Below, one piece after another: positions 1 to 7,887 of a stretch of DNA of 50,244 nt. The notes below the pieces were generated by a model that was given only the letters and a program-made list of their open reading frames with translations, was not told where the DNA came from and searched no databases. Both the position numbers and the translations under genes were made by a program. Location of the stretch: NCBI GenBank assembly GCA_900545005.1, contig UQXO01000011.1:1-50244 (forward strand), given 5' to 3'. Numbering within the stretch: position 1 is the first letter of the stretch; every line of letters starts with the position of its first letter. Source of the stretch: an uncultured Mycoplasmatota bacterium (lineage in GTDB: Bacteria > Bacillota_I > Bacilli_A > RF39 > UBA660).

Positions 1-8
1 AAAATCAT

Positions 9-15
9 CCTCCTT
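9..15 (-). promoter_or_regulatory. Shine-Dalgarno of a gene leaving the window
   Basis: On the reverse strand this is a full AAGGAGG, within a few bases of the window edge. A reverse-strand gene probably starts at or just beyond base 1, but none of its coding sequence can be judged from here. A short GCCATA/TATGGC hairpin lies just upstream on that strand (17-33). Confidence 0.35.
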
Positions 16-224
16 AAGCCATAAAAAATATGGCATGCAAATTTAATAATTTACACACCATATTCTATACCCTCTTTCTCTTACTAGCTGACAGTTTTTC
101 TTAAGGCCTTATAAACACTGGCTTCGAGAGCAGTTAAAGCTAGCCCCACAATGTACGATTTTCTTGATTTTAGACATCTGTCTATAAAATATATAAAAAT
201 TGTTGTGTTTTCTACACAGCAACG

Positions 225-250
225 CTCCCCACTAGCTGGTGGAGTTTTTT
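225..250 (+). terminator. Intrinsic terminator
   Basis: The stem CTCC-CCA/TGG-(T)-GGAG with a 5-base loop is followed by six T. A second hairpin (TGTTGTG/CACAGCA, 201-221) lies directly in front. No gene on this strand is visible upstream, so the terminator ends either something lost by rearrangement or a small RNA. Bases 16-200 hold nothing I can call. Confidence 0.55.
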
Positions 251-386
251 GTCTAAATAAAACCCTCGGATAGTCCGATGGTTCGGTTTAGCTTTAGCGA
301 AGAGTCTTTAAAATTAAAACCCCTTTGTTATAATAGATAATGCAATCTGACAAAATGCATTAAAAATAACAAAGGAGGAATGTCCA

Positions 387-605
387 ATGAAGGACATGAA
401 TAGTTTATCACACGCAAAGTGGAATTGTAAATATCACATAGTATTTGCACCTAAGTACAGAAGAAAAGCATTTTATGGTTCAAATAGATTGGAAATAGGT
501 GCAATTTTGAGAGAATTATGCATCTGGAAAGAAGTAACAATAATAGAAGCTGAAGTTTGTCCAAATCATGTTCACATGTTCGTAGAGATACCACCAAATT
601 GTTAA
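387..605 (+). pseudogene. tnpA: Truncated IS200/IS605 TnpA (Y1 transposase)
   Basis: The 72-residue product begins like a complete TnpA (SHAKWNCKYHIVFAPKYRRK) and reaches the metal-binding HUH motif as NHVHMFVEIPP at about residues 60-70. It then stops. Family members run to about 140-155 residues and carry the catalytic tyrosine in the missing half, so the protein must be inactive for strand transfer. A strong AAAGGAGG lies 8-10 bases before the ATG. The stop is followed at once by a terminator, which suggests an internal deletion that joined the gene start to the element's end rather than a simple point mutation. Confidence 0.85.
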
Positions 606-639
606 TTAGTTCTTTCTGAGCGGAGAGACTAATTTTTTT
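605..639 (+). terminator. Terminator after truncated tnpA
   Basis: An imperfect stem of about 12 bp (outer arms ATTAGT/ACTAAT, loop TGAGC) is followed by seven T. It may be the right-end hairpin of the insertion sequence. Confidence 0.6.
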
Positions 640-683
640 GTATACTTTTTTAGATAATGAAAATACTATTAGATAAAAAATTT

Positions 684-961
684 TTCATAGAGTTTAATAC
701 TCTATGAAAGCGTATTTTCGTACTTTATTTTTAACTTATATTACAAATATACCATATAATTAGGATATTTTAAAGAGAATAGATTAGTGTTTTTTAGTCA
801 AAATTGTGGTCAAAGAAAAGTGTCAAGTCGCTAGGAGAATACTGGCTTTGAAGACGTAAAGCAAATATTTATTTAGTATTAATTTCTAGTCAAAAATTGT
901 GGTCGAATGACCTTTTAAGTCAGTATTCACCTAGTATTTTCTTAAAGTATTAAACTCTATG
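684..961. repeat. MITE-like repeat, copy A
   Basis: The left end is a perfect 11-bp inverted repeat (TTTCATAGAGT/ACTCTATGAAA, 684-710). The right end (941-961) is the reverse complement of a close variant, so the 278-bp unit has terminal inverted repeats starting CATAGAGTTTAATACT. Inside, a TAGTCAAAA-TTGTGGTC motif occurs twice in direct orientation (795-811 and 887-904). The whole unit recurs inverted and shorter at 44207-44405. No ORF is visible. Both copies sit just upstream of the paralogous surface-protein genes, so this is a non-autonomous mobile repeat or a regulatory segment that moved with them. The rest of 640-1035 holds nothing else I can call. Confidence 0.65.
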
Positions 962-1035
962 AATAAAGAATTAAAGGATATGTATATTATTTTTAATCTT
1001 GGGTAGGCTATAAGTGTCGCGTATTGTAGCTAGAA

Positions 1036-2394
1036 ATGGGTTATATTAATATGAAGAAATTTAATAAAGAAAAGTATTTAAAGAAATTAAGATTTAAGAA
1101 GTATAAGAGATACTTATATATAGGTATACCTTGTATATTAGTATTATTAATAGGAATATACTTTGCTTATTCAAAGTTTAGTGTCTCTAAAGAGGAAGAA
1201 GTAGTAAGAACTACTGTTGGTGAGTTTATTTATGGTGATGTGGTAATTGGAGCTTATATAGATGGAGAATATTCTACTACAATTCCTGGTAAGAATGATG
1301 GTTATATAGTAGATAAGATAGTTTGTGATAATGATGCTACTGGTTCTTGGAATAATGATTCTTGGGGAATAGTATTAACTAATTTAACTAAGAGAACTAA
1401 ATGCAATGTGTATTTTGAAAAGTATAGTAATGCTAAGGTTATTGCTAATTTAGCTAAAACTGATACTATTAATTTTGCTACTGATGATGCCGATAGAAAT
1501 GTAAGGTATATAGGAGCTAATCCAAATAATTATGTATATTTTAATTGCAGTGATTATAATAATCAATCAGATAGTACCTGTGAAAAGTGGAGAATAATCG
1601 GTGTATTTAATAATGTAACAAAGGGTAATGGTTTAAAAGAAAATCTTGTTAAGATAATAAGAGCTGCTTCTTTAGGTGACTATTCATGGGATAATAAAAG
1701 TACGTCAACTGGAGCAGAGACACCTGATGGAAAGAATGATTGGACAACAGCAAGATTAAATTATTTATTAAACCAAGGCCATGACAGTGAGTCAATAGGA
1801 GGTTCATTATATTATAACGCAAAAAGTGGAACTTGTTATTATCGTCAAAATAATTCAACTATTTCATGTGATTTTACCTCAACTGGTTTAAAAAATGATA
1901 CAACCAGAAATGCCATTGAAGAAGTTGTATGGAATTTAGGTGGTACGGGTAGCTTTACTTCAGCAAGTAATGGTTTAGCAAGTCATTTTTATGGCAATGA
2001 AAGAGGAACAACCGTATATAGTGGCAGACCAACAACATGGACCGGTAAAATTGGTTTAATGTATCCAAGTGATTACGGTTATGCTACCAGTGGGGGAACA
2101 ACCAAAGATAGAGCAGCATGTCTAGCAAAAGAACTTTATAATTGGGCTTCATCAGATTTTAGTGATTGTAAAGGAAATGACTATTTATTAGATACAAACG
2201 AAGGACAATGGACATTGGCGCCTGATTCAGCTGCTGCTTACTATGTTTTCGGTGTGAACTGGGACGGCCGTGTCTACGATGATGGTGCTAGCAATACTGG
2301 TCTGGTGCGTCCGGCTCTTTTTCTGAAATCTAGTATCTTAATAAGTAAGGGGACTGGGACTCAAAATGATCCTTATCAATTGAAGATTAATTGA
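1036..2394 (+). CDS. Secreted surface protein with lectin-like variable C-terminus
   Basis: The 452-residue protein has a basic N-terminus and one hydrophobic segment (about residues 27-46, ending GIYFAYSKF), similar to SipW-type or uncleaved export signals. A small domain follows (about 50-130). The large C-terminal domain has motifs CEKWRIIGVFNN, IEEVVWNLGG and GLMYPSDYGYATSGG, ending in VRPALFLKS and GTGTQNDPYQL. This resembles DUF6273/C-type-lectin-like surface domains. The protein at 44503-45948 shares the C-terminal domain. The 132-bp stretch 2206-2337 differs sharply in base use from the rest and looks like a DGR variable repeat. ATG 1036 or 1051 could be the start; neither has a strong ribosome binding site. 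A terminator follows. Confidence 0.8.
   Translation: MGYINMKKFNKEKYLKKLRFKKYKRYLYIGIPCILVLLIGIYFAYSKFSVSKEEEVVRTTVGEFIYGDVVIGAYIDGEYSTTIPGKNDGYIVDKIVCDNDATGSWNNDSWGIVLTNLTKRTKCNVYFEKYSNAKVIANLAKTDTINFATDDADRNVRYIGANPNNYVYFNCSDYNNQSDSTCEKWRIIGVFNNVTKGNGLKENLVKIIRAASLGDYSWDNKSTSTGAETPDGKNDWTTARLNYLLNQGHDSESIGGSLYYNAKSGTCYYRQNNSTISCDFTSTGLKNDTTRNAIEEVVWNLGGTGSFTSASNGLASHFYGNERGTTVYSGRPTTWTGKIGLMYPSDYGYATSGGTTKDRAACLAKELYNWASSDFSDCKGNDYLLDTNEGQWTLAPDSAAAYYVFGVNWDGRVYDDGASNTGLVRPALFLKSSILISKGTGTQNDPYQLKIN
2206..2337 (+). repeat. Putative DGR variable repeat VR1
   Basis: The segment encodes QWTLAP through LFLKSSI at the end of the surface protein. It aligns without gaps to 45760-45891, with 29 differences in 132 bases. 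Of these, 21 fall at codon positions 1 or 2 and eight at position 3; only one is C/T. Both flanks (CAATGGACATTGGCGCCT and CTTTTTCTGAAATCTA) are invariant. Each differing column is compatible with an A in a shared template, as expected for adenine-specific DGR mutagenesis. GC is visibly higher than in the gene body. The template repeat and reverse transcriptase are not in the window. Confidence 0.6.
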
Positions 2395-2405
2395 TTTTAA
2401 TATAG

Positions 2406-2438
2406 AAAGTCATAACTTGAGAGAGGTTATGACTTTTT
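2406..2438 (+). terminator. Intrinsic terminator
   Basis: An 11-bp stem AAAGTCATAAC/GTTATGACTTT is followed by a T run. A near copy of this terminator follows the third surface gene at 48066-48094, which supports common descent of the 3' ends. Confidence 0.9.
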
Positions 2439-2448
2439 AGATGAGGGA

Positions 2449-2477
2449 TTGCAAAATGAATTATGAGATGTTATAAT
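2449..2477 (+). promoter_or_regulatory. Sigma-A-type promoter of the SipW cluster
   Basis: TTGCAA, 17 bases, TATAAT, placed 20 bases before the start of the TasA-like gene. Since the preceding gene has its own terminator, this probably drives 2497-6889 as one operon. Confidence 0.7.
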
Positions 2478-2496
2478 TTCTATAGTAGGAGGATAT

Positions 2497-3150
2497 ATGG
2501 AAAAGAATAGAAATGCGCAAGTAATAGCAATAATTGCGCTTGTCGTAGGAGTTGTAGGGTTATCTATTGGTTTTGCTTCTTTTTCAAGTGTTTTGAATAT
2601 TCAAGCAAGTGCTAACGTAAAACCTGATAGTAGTACGATGAATGTTGATTTTTCAAGTGCCATTGATAAAGTAGAAGTAAATGAAATTGTTCCAACAGCA
2701 GAACCAACTAGTCTTACTACTACTAATGCTACTATCGACAACAGTGTGGATCCCACTATTTCTAATTTAAGTGCTACCTTTACAGAACCAGGACAATCCG
2801 TTGTTTATAAGTTTTATGCTTATAATGCTGGCGAATTAAATGCTTACTTAAAAAGTATTGTTTATGCTAATGTAACTGGCAAGAACGCCCCTAAAGTTTG
2901 TACAGCTAAAGAAGGTACTACTGATGCTTTAGTACAAAAAGCATGCGAAAATATTTTCATTAAAGTAAAAGTTGGCAACGAATTAGAAACAGCTACTGGA
3001 AAAGCATCCATAACAGGACATTCCTTAGCCAAGAAAACTGGAGAACTAATCACTGTAACTTTAGAGTATGCTAGTAATGCCGAACGTACTGATGGTGATT
3101 TTAGCGTAGCTTTTGGCGATATTACTTTAAACTATAGTTCAGCAGATTAA
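2497..3150 (+). CDS. TasA/camelysin-like SipW-dependent secreted protein
   Basis: 217 residues. The N-terminus (VIAIIALVVGVVGLSIGFASFSS) has the long hydrophobic run ending in a G-x-A-x-F type site typical of SipW-dependent signals. A beta-rich, Lys/Thr-rich extracellular region of about 180 residues follows, with one pair of Cys (CTAKEG... and KACENI). Family members such as TasA and camelysin form extracellular fibres in Bacillus biofilms or act as surface proteases. The immediate downstream gene is the matching signal peptidase, as in the tapA-sipW-tasA arrangement. No metal-binding motif of camelysin is evident, so I favour a structural surface or fibre subunit. GGAGG precedes the ATG. 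Confidence 0.75.
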   Translation: MEKNRNAQVIAIIALVVGVVGLSIGFASFSSVLNIQASANVKPDSSTMNVDFSSAIDKVEVNEIVPTAEPTSLTTTNATIDNSVDPTISNLSATFTEPGQSVVYKFYAYNAGELNAYLKSIVYANVTGKNAPKVCTAKEGTTDALVQKACENIFIKVKVGNELETATGKASITGHSLAKKTGELITVTLEYASNAERTDGDFSVAFGDITLNYSSAD

Positions 3151-3178
3151 AATTAATCTCTTTAGGTAGGAGATATAC

Positions 3179-4309
3179 ATGAAAAAAAGTTATATTAAAA
3201 TAATACTATTTATCTTTACTTTAAGTATTGCTTTTTTCTTGAATATTTTTAAATTTAAGTTAATTAGTCAAGTAAAGCTAAATATAATTCTCTTATTATC
3301 TTTAGGAATTATGTATCTTATGTTAGGTTTTGAAAAAGATAGACATAGATATACTAAAGATATTATTCTAGAGATTATTATTGTTTTAATAACTTTTTTT
3401 CTTATCTACTATTTAGGGGGTATTTTAATAGGATTTGCTAGAAATAATAATTATTGGACTATTAATTCTTTAATAAATATAATTTTACCAATAGTAGTAT
3501 TTATATTTATTAAAGAAATATTAAGATATCAGTTATTAGTAAAATCTAGTGAGTCGAAGATACTTATAATACTAGTTTGTTTTTTCTTTATTCTTTTAGA
3601 TAATGTTATTCCTTTTGCTAGTCATATAATGGGCTTTAATAGAGAAACTTTTTTGTTAGTAGCACTAACTTTTATTCCTTCAATTACGGAAAATATTTTA
3701 TGTACTTATTTAGATTTAAAGTTAGGATATAAGCCGGGGATATGTTATTTACTTATTATTCATCTATATAAGTATTTATTACCAGTTATTCCTAATCCGA
3801 ATGAATATTTATATTCTATTATCTTTCTTTTATTACCTTTAATTGTTCTTTTACATATAAAATCTTGGTTTAATAAGGACCGGGTACAAGCTTTAGTAAT
3901 AGAGTCTTATCGAAGAAGAAAAAATGAAATCTGGGGATATATGGTTTTAGGACTTTTAGTAGGAATATTAGTCTATGGAGTTTCTGGGTACTTTAGATAT
4001 TATGCTATTGCGGTTGCTAGTGGGTCAATGGAACCTAATATATCTAAAGGAGATGTAGTAGTAGTAGATAAAGGATTTAATAATTTAGCCATAGGGGATA
4101 TATTGGCATATAAGTATAATGGTAAGATTGTGGTTCATCGAATATATAAAATAATTGAGGCTGATGATGAGTATTTTATTTATACTAAGGGTGATGCTAA
4201 TAATAGTTATGATAAGTATAAGATTACTAAAGATATGTTTATTGGGATAGTTAAATTTAAGATTCCTTTGATAGGATATCCTACCGTGTTACTTAATGAG
4301 AGGTGGTAG
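3179..4309 (+). CDS. sipW: SipW-type signal peptidase I with N-terminal membrane domain
   Basis: The last third is an ER/archaeal-type signal peptidase: serine in ASGSMEPNI (S283), histidine in place of the bacterial lysine (VVHRI, H320), then YTKGDANNSYD. This is the SipW class, which cleaves TasA-like precursors in Bacillus. SipW is normally about 190 residues; here about 250 residues with some six to eight hydrophobic segments precede the catalytic domain. The extension is not interrupted and both halves use similar codons, so it is a genuine fusion rather than a misjoined frame. AGGAG lies 8 bases before the ATG. The next gene starts near its stop. Confidence 0.85.
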   Translation: MKKSYIKIILFIFTLSIAFFLNIFKFKLISQVKLNIILLLSLGIMYLMLGFEKDRHRYTKDIILEIIIVLITFFLIYYLGGILIGFARNNNYWTINSLINIILPIVVFIFIKEILRYQLLVKSSESKILIILVCFFFILLDNVIPFASHIMGFNRETFLLVALTFIPSITENILCTYLDLKLGYKPGICYLLIIHLYKYLLPVIPNPNEYLYSIIFLLLPLIVLLHIKSWFNKDRVQALVIESYRRRKNEIWGYMVLGLLVGILVYGVSGYFRYYAIAVASGSMEPNISKGDVVVVDKGFNNLAIGDILAYKYNGKIVVHRIYKIIEADDEYFIYTKGDANNSYDKYKITKDMFIGIVKFKIPLIGYPTVLLNERW

Positions 4310-4310
4310 T

Positions 4311-5390
4311 ATGCAAGAGAAAAAATTAAATAAGAAAAAGAAGAAGATTAATTTTTGGGGAAGAATGGCAATTTTTCTTTTGATATTTATAGTTACTTAT
4401 TTTATAGGACTTAATTTATTTTCTAGTTCATTAAAATTAAAAGAAAAAGAAAAATTGCTTTTTCAAGAGACAGGAAATGTCTCTTATTCGGTTTGTTTAA
4501 CTAAGAATAGTTTTTTTGATGATAATTGTTTAGATGCTAATATGGCTTATGTTGCTAGTTTAATTAAGAAAATTCCTTTAAATTTTAATTATCAATTTAA
4601 TGGTAATTTAGATAAGATGGTATCATCGGTAGATTATGAAATAGTAGCTAAATTAGTGATTAAAAATAGTGATACACTTACTAAGTATTATGAAAAAGAA
4701 TATATCTTAGTGCCGAAGACTAATGATTCTATTGGCGATAATACTCTTTATAATTTAAAGAAACAAGTAGATATTGATTATGATTATTATAATAATATTG
4801 CAACGACTTTTAAATCTCAATATGGAGTTGATGCTGATAGTTATTTAGATGTTTATTTAAATGTTTATAATAATCTTAATGACTATAAAGAACTACCTAC
4901 ATTAGGGCAAATAGCTGTTGAAATACCTTTATCTAAAAAAGCTATTGAAATTAAATTAAATACGCAGGAATTAAATAAAAAAGTAGAAAAAACTATAGTA
5001 ACTAAATGTTTTAAAATTAATAATGGCTTTAAACTTTTAATAGGAACAATCATTCTCTTAATATCATCATTCTTTTTATGGTTAGTCCTTACTAATATAA
5101 CTTTACATAATAAAAAGATAAGTAAATATGATAAATTAATAAATAAAATTCTAAAAGAATATGATCGTTTAATCGTAGAAACTTCTACTTCTATAGATTT
5201 TAATGATTATAATATTTTTGTAATAGAAAGTTTTAATGAATTAGTGGATGTTCGGGATAATTTACAATTACCAATTATGTTTTTAAATCTAAAAGACCAA
5301 GGACTGGCACAATTTTATGTATTACAAGATAATAATTTATACTTGTATACAATTGACAAAAAGAAGGTAAATAAAGCTAAAAAGGGTTAA
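4311..5390 (+). CDS. DUF5305-like membrane protein of the SipW cluster
   Basis: 359 residues with a basic N-terminus, a membrane segment (about 22-42), an extracytoplasmic domain of about 200 residues, a second membrane segment (LLIGTIILLISSFFLWLVL, about 243-262) and a cytoplasmic tail of about 95 residues. The sequence NVSYSVCLTKNSFFDDNCL followed by MAYVASLIKKI resembles the DUF5305 family, known to me from its neighbourhood with sipW genes in Firmicutes. Function is unknown; a partner in assembly or processing of the secreted proteins is a reasonable guess. ATG 4311 is preferred over 4296 because AGGTGG lies just before it. The sipW stop is at 4307-4309. Confidence 0.6.
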   Translation: MQEKKLNKKKKKINFWGRMAIFLLIFIVTYFIGLNLFSSSLKLKEKEKLLFQETGNVSYSVCLTKNSFFDDNCLDANMAYVASLIKKIPLNFNYQFNGNLDKMVSSVDYEIVAKLVIKNSDTLTKYYEKEYILVPKTNDSIGDNTLYNLKKQVDIDYDYYNNIATTFKSQYGVDADSYLDVYLNVYNNLNDYKELPTLGQIAVEIPLSKKAIEIKLNTQELNKKVEKTIVTKCFKINNGFKLLIGTIILLISSFFLWLVLTNITLHNKKISKYDKLINKILKEYDRLIVETSTSIDFNDYNIFVIESFNELVDVRDNLQLPIMFLNLKDQGLAQFYVLQDNNLYLYTIDKKKVNKAKKG

Positions 5391-5392
5391 TT

Positions 5393-6889
5393 ATGAAACG
5401 AAAAGTAATAACAAAAAATAATAAAGGATATTGGTATGGAATATTAATTACTCTTCTTTTTGTGGTATTCTTAAGTATTGGTTTTTCGGCTTTTCAGAAT
5501 AATTTAACTATTGATAATATTGGCGTTAATGTGCAAATAGATAAGGATATTCGGGTTACTGGGGTTAAGATAAATACGGTAGATAATGCTAATAGTTATT
5601 ATGAAGAGTATAATGTTTCTAATATATATAGTAGAGTTAAATTAAATAGTAATAGTTCTTATATTATTTATGATGTTGAAGTATCTAATCTAGGGAATAT
5701 TCCAATGGCTATAAGAGATATAAGTTTAGATAATAGTAATCTTCAATATGAACTTTTAGATTATAAGTTAAAAGATAAAGTATGTGTTGGGGAGGAGTGT
5801 TCTTTAGGGATTAAGAAAAGTATTAAGATAAAGATTTCTTATAAAGAAGGAGTAAGTATTAGTGATGAGCCTATTTCTTTTGTTTTAAATTTTCAATTTG
5901 GAAGAATATTTAATGTTAGTTATTTTGATATTCAAAATAGTGGGGATTTACCTAAAGAAGCTATAGAGGGGGATACTTTTAAAGTTAAGATTATTAGTGA
6001 TAGTGATTATGTTTTAAAAGTGTTTATGAATAATAAATTACTTTCTAGTAATAGTTATGAATATGATGGGAATTATTTAAAGATAGATAATGTTACGGAA
6101 GATATTAAGATTTATTCTAAGTTACCTATATGTCAAAGAGCAACATATCTTCATACAGAGGAGTGCGTGGGATCTTATTGTAAAGGATTAGGAACTACTG
6201 TTGATGGTAAGTATATTATTACCTATGGTTCTTTAGGGACTAGTGGGGTTTTAAATTCTGGAGATGCTTTTGATTGTGATGTTAATGGTGATGGGATTTA
6301 TGATGCTACTAAAGAAAGGTTTTATTATTTATTTGCTAATGATGATGTTTCGCTTTTGATTTATTATAGTAATGTGACTTTAGGGGAACCTAGTAAGGGT
6401 AAGTATGTTTCTTATGATGATAATGGTGAGAATTGGAATGGTCCGGTAAGTGCTATTTTACAACTTCCTACTAAAGAGCAATGGAGTAATGTTAGATTAA
6501 TTAATGAAAAAAGAGCTTTGATTAATGAGTATGGTACTAATAAGTTAAAGGATAATCATACTTTACCAAGTGCTTTTAGTTATGAAAAATATGCAGCTCG
6601 ATTATTAAGCTTTAACGAATTAAAAACCTTAGCAGGTATTTATATTCCTACCTGGCAAAATGGAGAATTAAATGCCCATTTATACTTAGCGGAAAATACT
6701 AATTTTACTAGTAAAAATACTTCTAATTTTGATGGTTATTGGCTAGAAACTCCTCGTTTTACTCCGGCTAATTATTCTTGGTTTTTCTATGCTACCGCAA
6801 GACGTGTTCACAGTGCTCCGGCTATAAAAAATGATATCTTAGGGGTAAGACCGGTTATTGAAGTTTATAAGAGTGATATTTACTATTAA
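5393..6889 (+). CDS. SipW-type surface protein with lectin-like C-terminus
   Basis: 498 residues. A SipW-type signal (LLFVVFLSIGFSAFQNNLTI) is followed by an Ig-like segment (DVEVSNLGNIPMAIRDISLDNS), a small INFRAGE-like repeat region and a Cys-containing domain (CQRATYLHTEEC). The C-terminal domain ends SFNELKTLAG...GYWLETPRF...GVRPVIEVY. That ending is a diverged relative of the VRPAL/VRPVI endings of the other surface proteins here. It has no near-identical partner in the window, so hypervariability cannot be tested. It lies 2 bases after the DUF5305-like gene and is the last gene of the cluster, before a bidirectional terminator. Likely exported and processed by the SipW enzyme at 3179. 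Confidence 0.7.
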   Translation: MKRKVITKNNKGYWYGILITLLFVVFLSIGFSAFQNNLTIDNIGVNVQIDKDIRVTGVKINTVDNANSYYEEYNVSNIYSRVKLNSNSSYIIYDVEVSNLGNIPMAIRDISLDNSNLQYELLDYKLKDKVCVGEECSLGIKKSIKIKISYKEGVSISDEPISFVLNFQFGRIFNVSYFDIQNSGDLPKEAIEGDTFKVKIISDSDYVLKVFMNNKLLSSNSYEYDGNYLKIDNVTEDIKIYSKLPICQRATYLHTEECVGSYCKGLGTTVDGKYIITYGSLGTSGVLNSGDAFDCDVNGDGIYDATKERFYYLFANDDVSLLIYYSNVTLGEPSKGKYVSYDDNGENWNGPVSAILQLPTKEQWSNVRLINEKRALINEYGTNKLKDNHTLPSAFSYEKYAARLLSFNELKTLAGIYIPTWQNGELNAHLYLAENTNFTSKNTSNFDGYWLETPRFTPANYSWFFYATARRVHSAPAIKNDILGVRPVIEVYKSDIYY

Positions 6890-6892
6890 TAA

Positions 6893-6920
6893 AAAGACTT
6901 GTCGAAATAGACAAGTCTTT
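6893..6920. terminator. Bidirectional terminator
   Basis: The perfect 11-bp stem AAAGACTTGTC/GACAAGTCTTT has A runs before and T runs after it. It sits between the convergent surface-protein gene and uppP and can serve both. Confidence 0.9.
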
Positions 6921-6922
6921 AA

Positions 6923-7735
6923 TTATCTAAAATAGATAAAGATAAATAAGGCTACTAAAACACAGTAAATAGAAAATTTCCATAGTTTTCCGTTTTTAAC
7001 AATCTCTGATAACCACTTATAAGTAAAGTAAGTAACTATTCCGGCTGCTACCATTCCTAGGAAATATCCAAGTAAGAGATTAGAAGCAATTCCTGATTTA
7101 ATAACGTCTATACTACTTAGTCCGAAAGAGGCAACAGATACAGGAAAATACAACATAAAGGTGTATTTTAGGGAAGATTCTCTATTTAGACTACATAGTA
7201 AGCAACCTACTAGAACCATCCCACTACGAGATAATCCGGGAAGTAGAGCACACATTTGAAATAAACCAATAATAAGAGCATCCTTATAGGTAATCTCATT
7301 ATCTTTTTTCTTGCCATTACTAGATTTAACTACGAATAAGGCTAACGCTGTAATTAAAAGAGCAAGTCCTACTTCCTTAACACTAGCAATGGCTTCAATC
7401 TTATCCTTGAATAATAAACCTATAATACCTACAGGGATAGAACCAACGACAATAAGCAAGCAATACTTAAAGTCATCATAATACTTCTTTTTATCTTTTT
7501 TATTACCAAATAAATACTTAAAGAAACTACTAACTAATCTAACGATATCTTTCCAGAATATTATTAAAATAGCAATAAAAGAGCCAAAATTAACCATAAC
7601 TTCAAAGTTTAAATCATTAAACATATTAGTATTAAATAGTTCTCTAAAGATAAGTAAATGACCACTACTAGAGATAGGTAGAGGTTCGGTTAATCCTTGG
7701 ATAATACCAAGAATTATGTATTTTATTAATTCCAT
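6923..7735 (-). CDS. uppP: Undecaprenyl-diphosphatase UppP/BacA
   Basis: 270 residues, about eight membrane segments. Dephosphorylates undecaprenyl pyrophosphate to recycle the lipid carrier for peptidoglycan and teichoic acid synthesis. Both family signatures are present: GIIQGLTEPLPISSSGHLL near the N-terminus with the catalytic Glu and Ser run, and LPGLSRSGMVL at about residues 165-175. Length is usual for BacA. The start has AGGTGAT 6 bases upstream on the reverse strand. It is monocistronic, facing the surface-protein cluster. Enzymes of this family also give bacitracin tolerance. Confidence 0.95.
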   Translation of the reverse strand: MELIKYIILGIIQGLTEPLPISSSGHLLIFRELFNTNMFNDLNFEVMVNFGSFIAILIIFWKDIVRLVSSFFKYLFGNKKDKKKYYDDFKYCLLIVVGSIPVGIIGLLFKDKIEAIASVKEVGLALLITALALFVVKSSNGKKKDNEITYKDALIIGLFQMCALLPGLSRSGMVLVGCLLCSLNRESSLKYTFMLYFPVSVASFGLSSIDVIKSGIASNLLLGYFLGMVAAGIVTYFTYKWLSEIVKNGKLWKFSIYCVLVALFIFIYFR

Positions 7736-7818
7736 ATCAAATCACCTAGTTAATTATATAATAAATTATTAAAAATAGAAATATGTTTTCTTAATAATTA
7801 GGTATTTCTAGGGAAATA

Positions 7819-7847
7819 TTGACTTTATATATAAAGTGTAATATTCT
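7819..7847 (+). promoter_or_regulatory. Promoter of the two-component system
   Basis: TTGACT, 17 bases, TATTCT, ending 40 bases before the response-regulator start. Good match to the sigma-A consensus. Confidence 0.7.
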
Positions 7848-7887
7848 AAGACTGCTAGGATTCAGAAAAATTATGGGTGGTGTTTAT

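Larger units (their letters stand above)
264..639 (+). mobile_element. IS200/IS605-family remnant
   Basis: The segment starts with a small imperfect hairpin (CCTCGGA/TCCGATGG, 264-281). It includes a promoter-like TATAAT (329-334), the truncated transposase gene and a terminator hairpin. IS200 elements typically have subterminal hairpins at both ends and one tnpA gene. Here only about the first half of tnpA remains, so the element cannot transpose on its own. The exact ends cannot be fixed because these elements have no terminal inverted repeats or target duplications. Confidence 0.55.

Noticed and set aside
90..190. Short reverse-strand ORF (MSKIKKIVHCGASFNCS...) that might be the end of a TnpB gene or its guide RNA
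   Set aside because: Too short, no ribosome binding site, and no match to known TnpB C-termini that I could defend.
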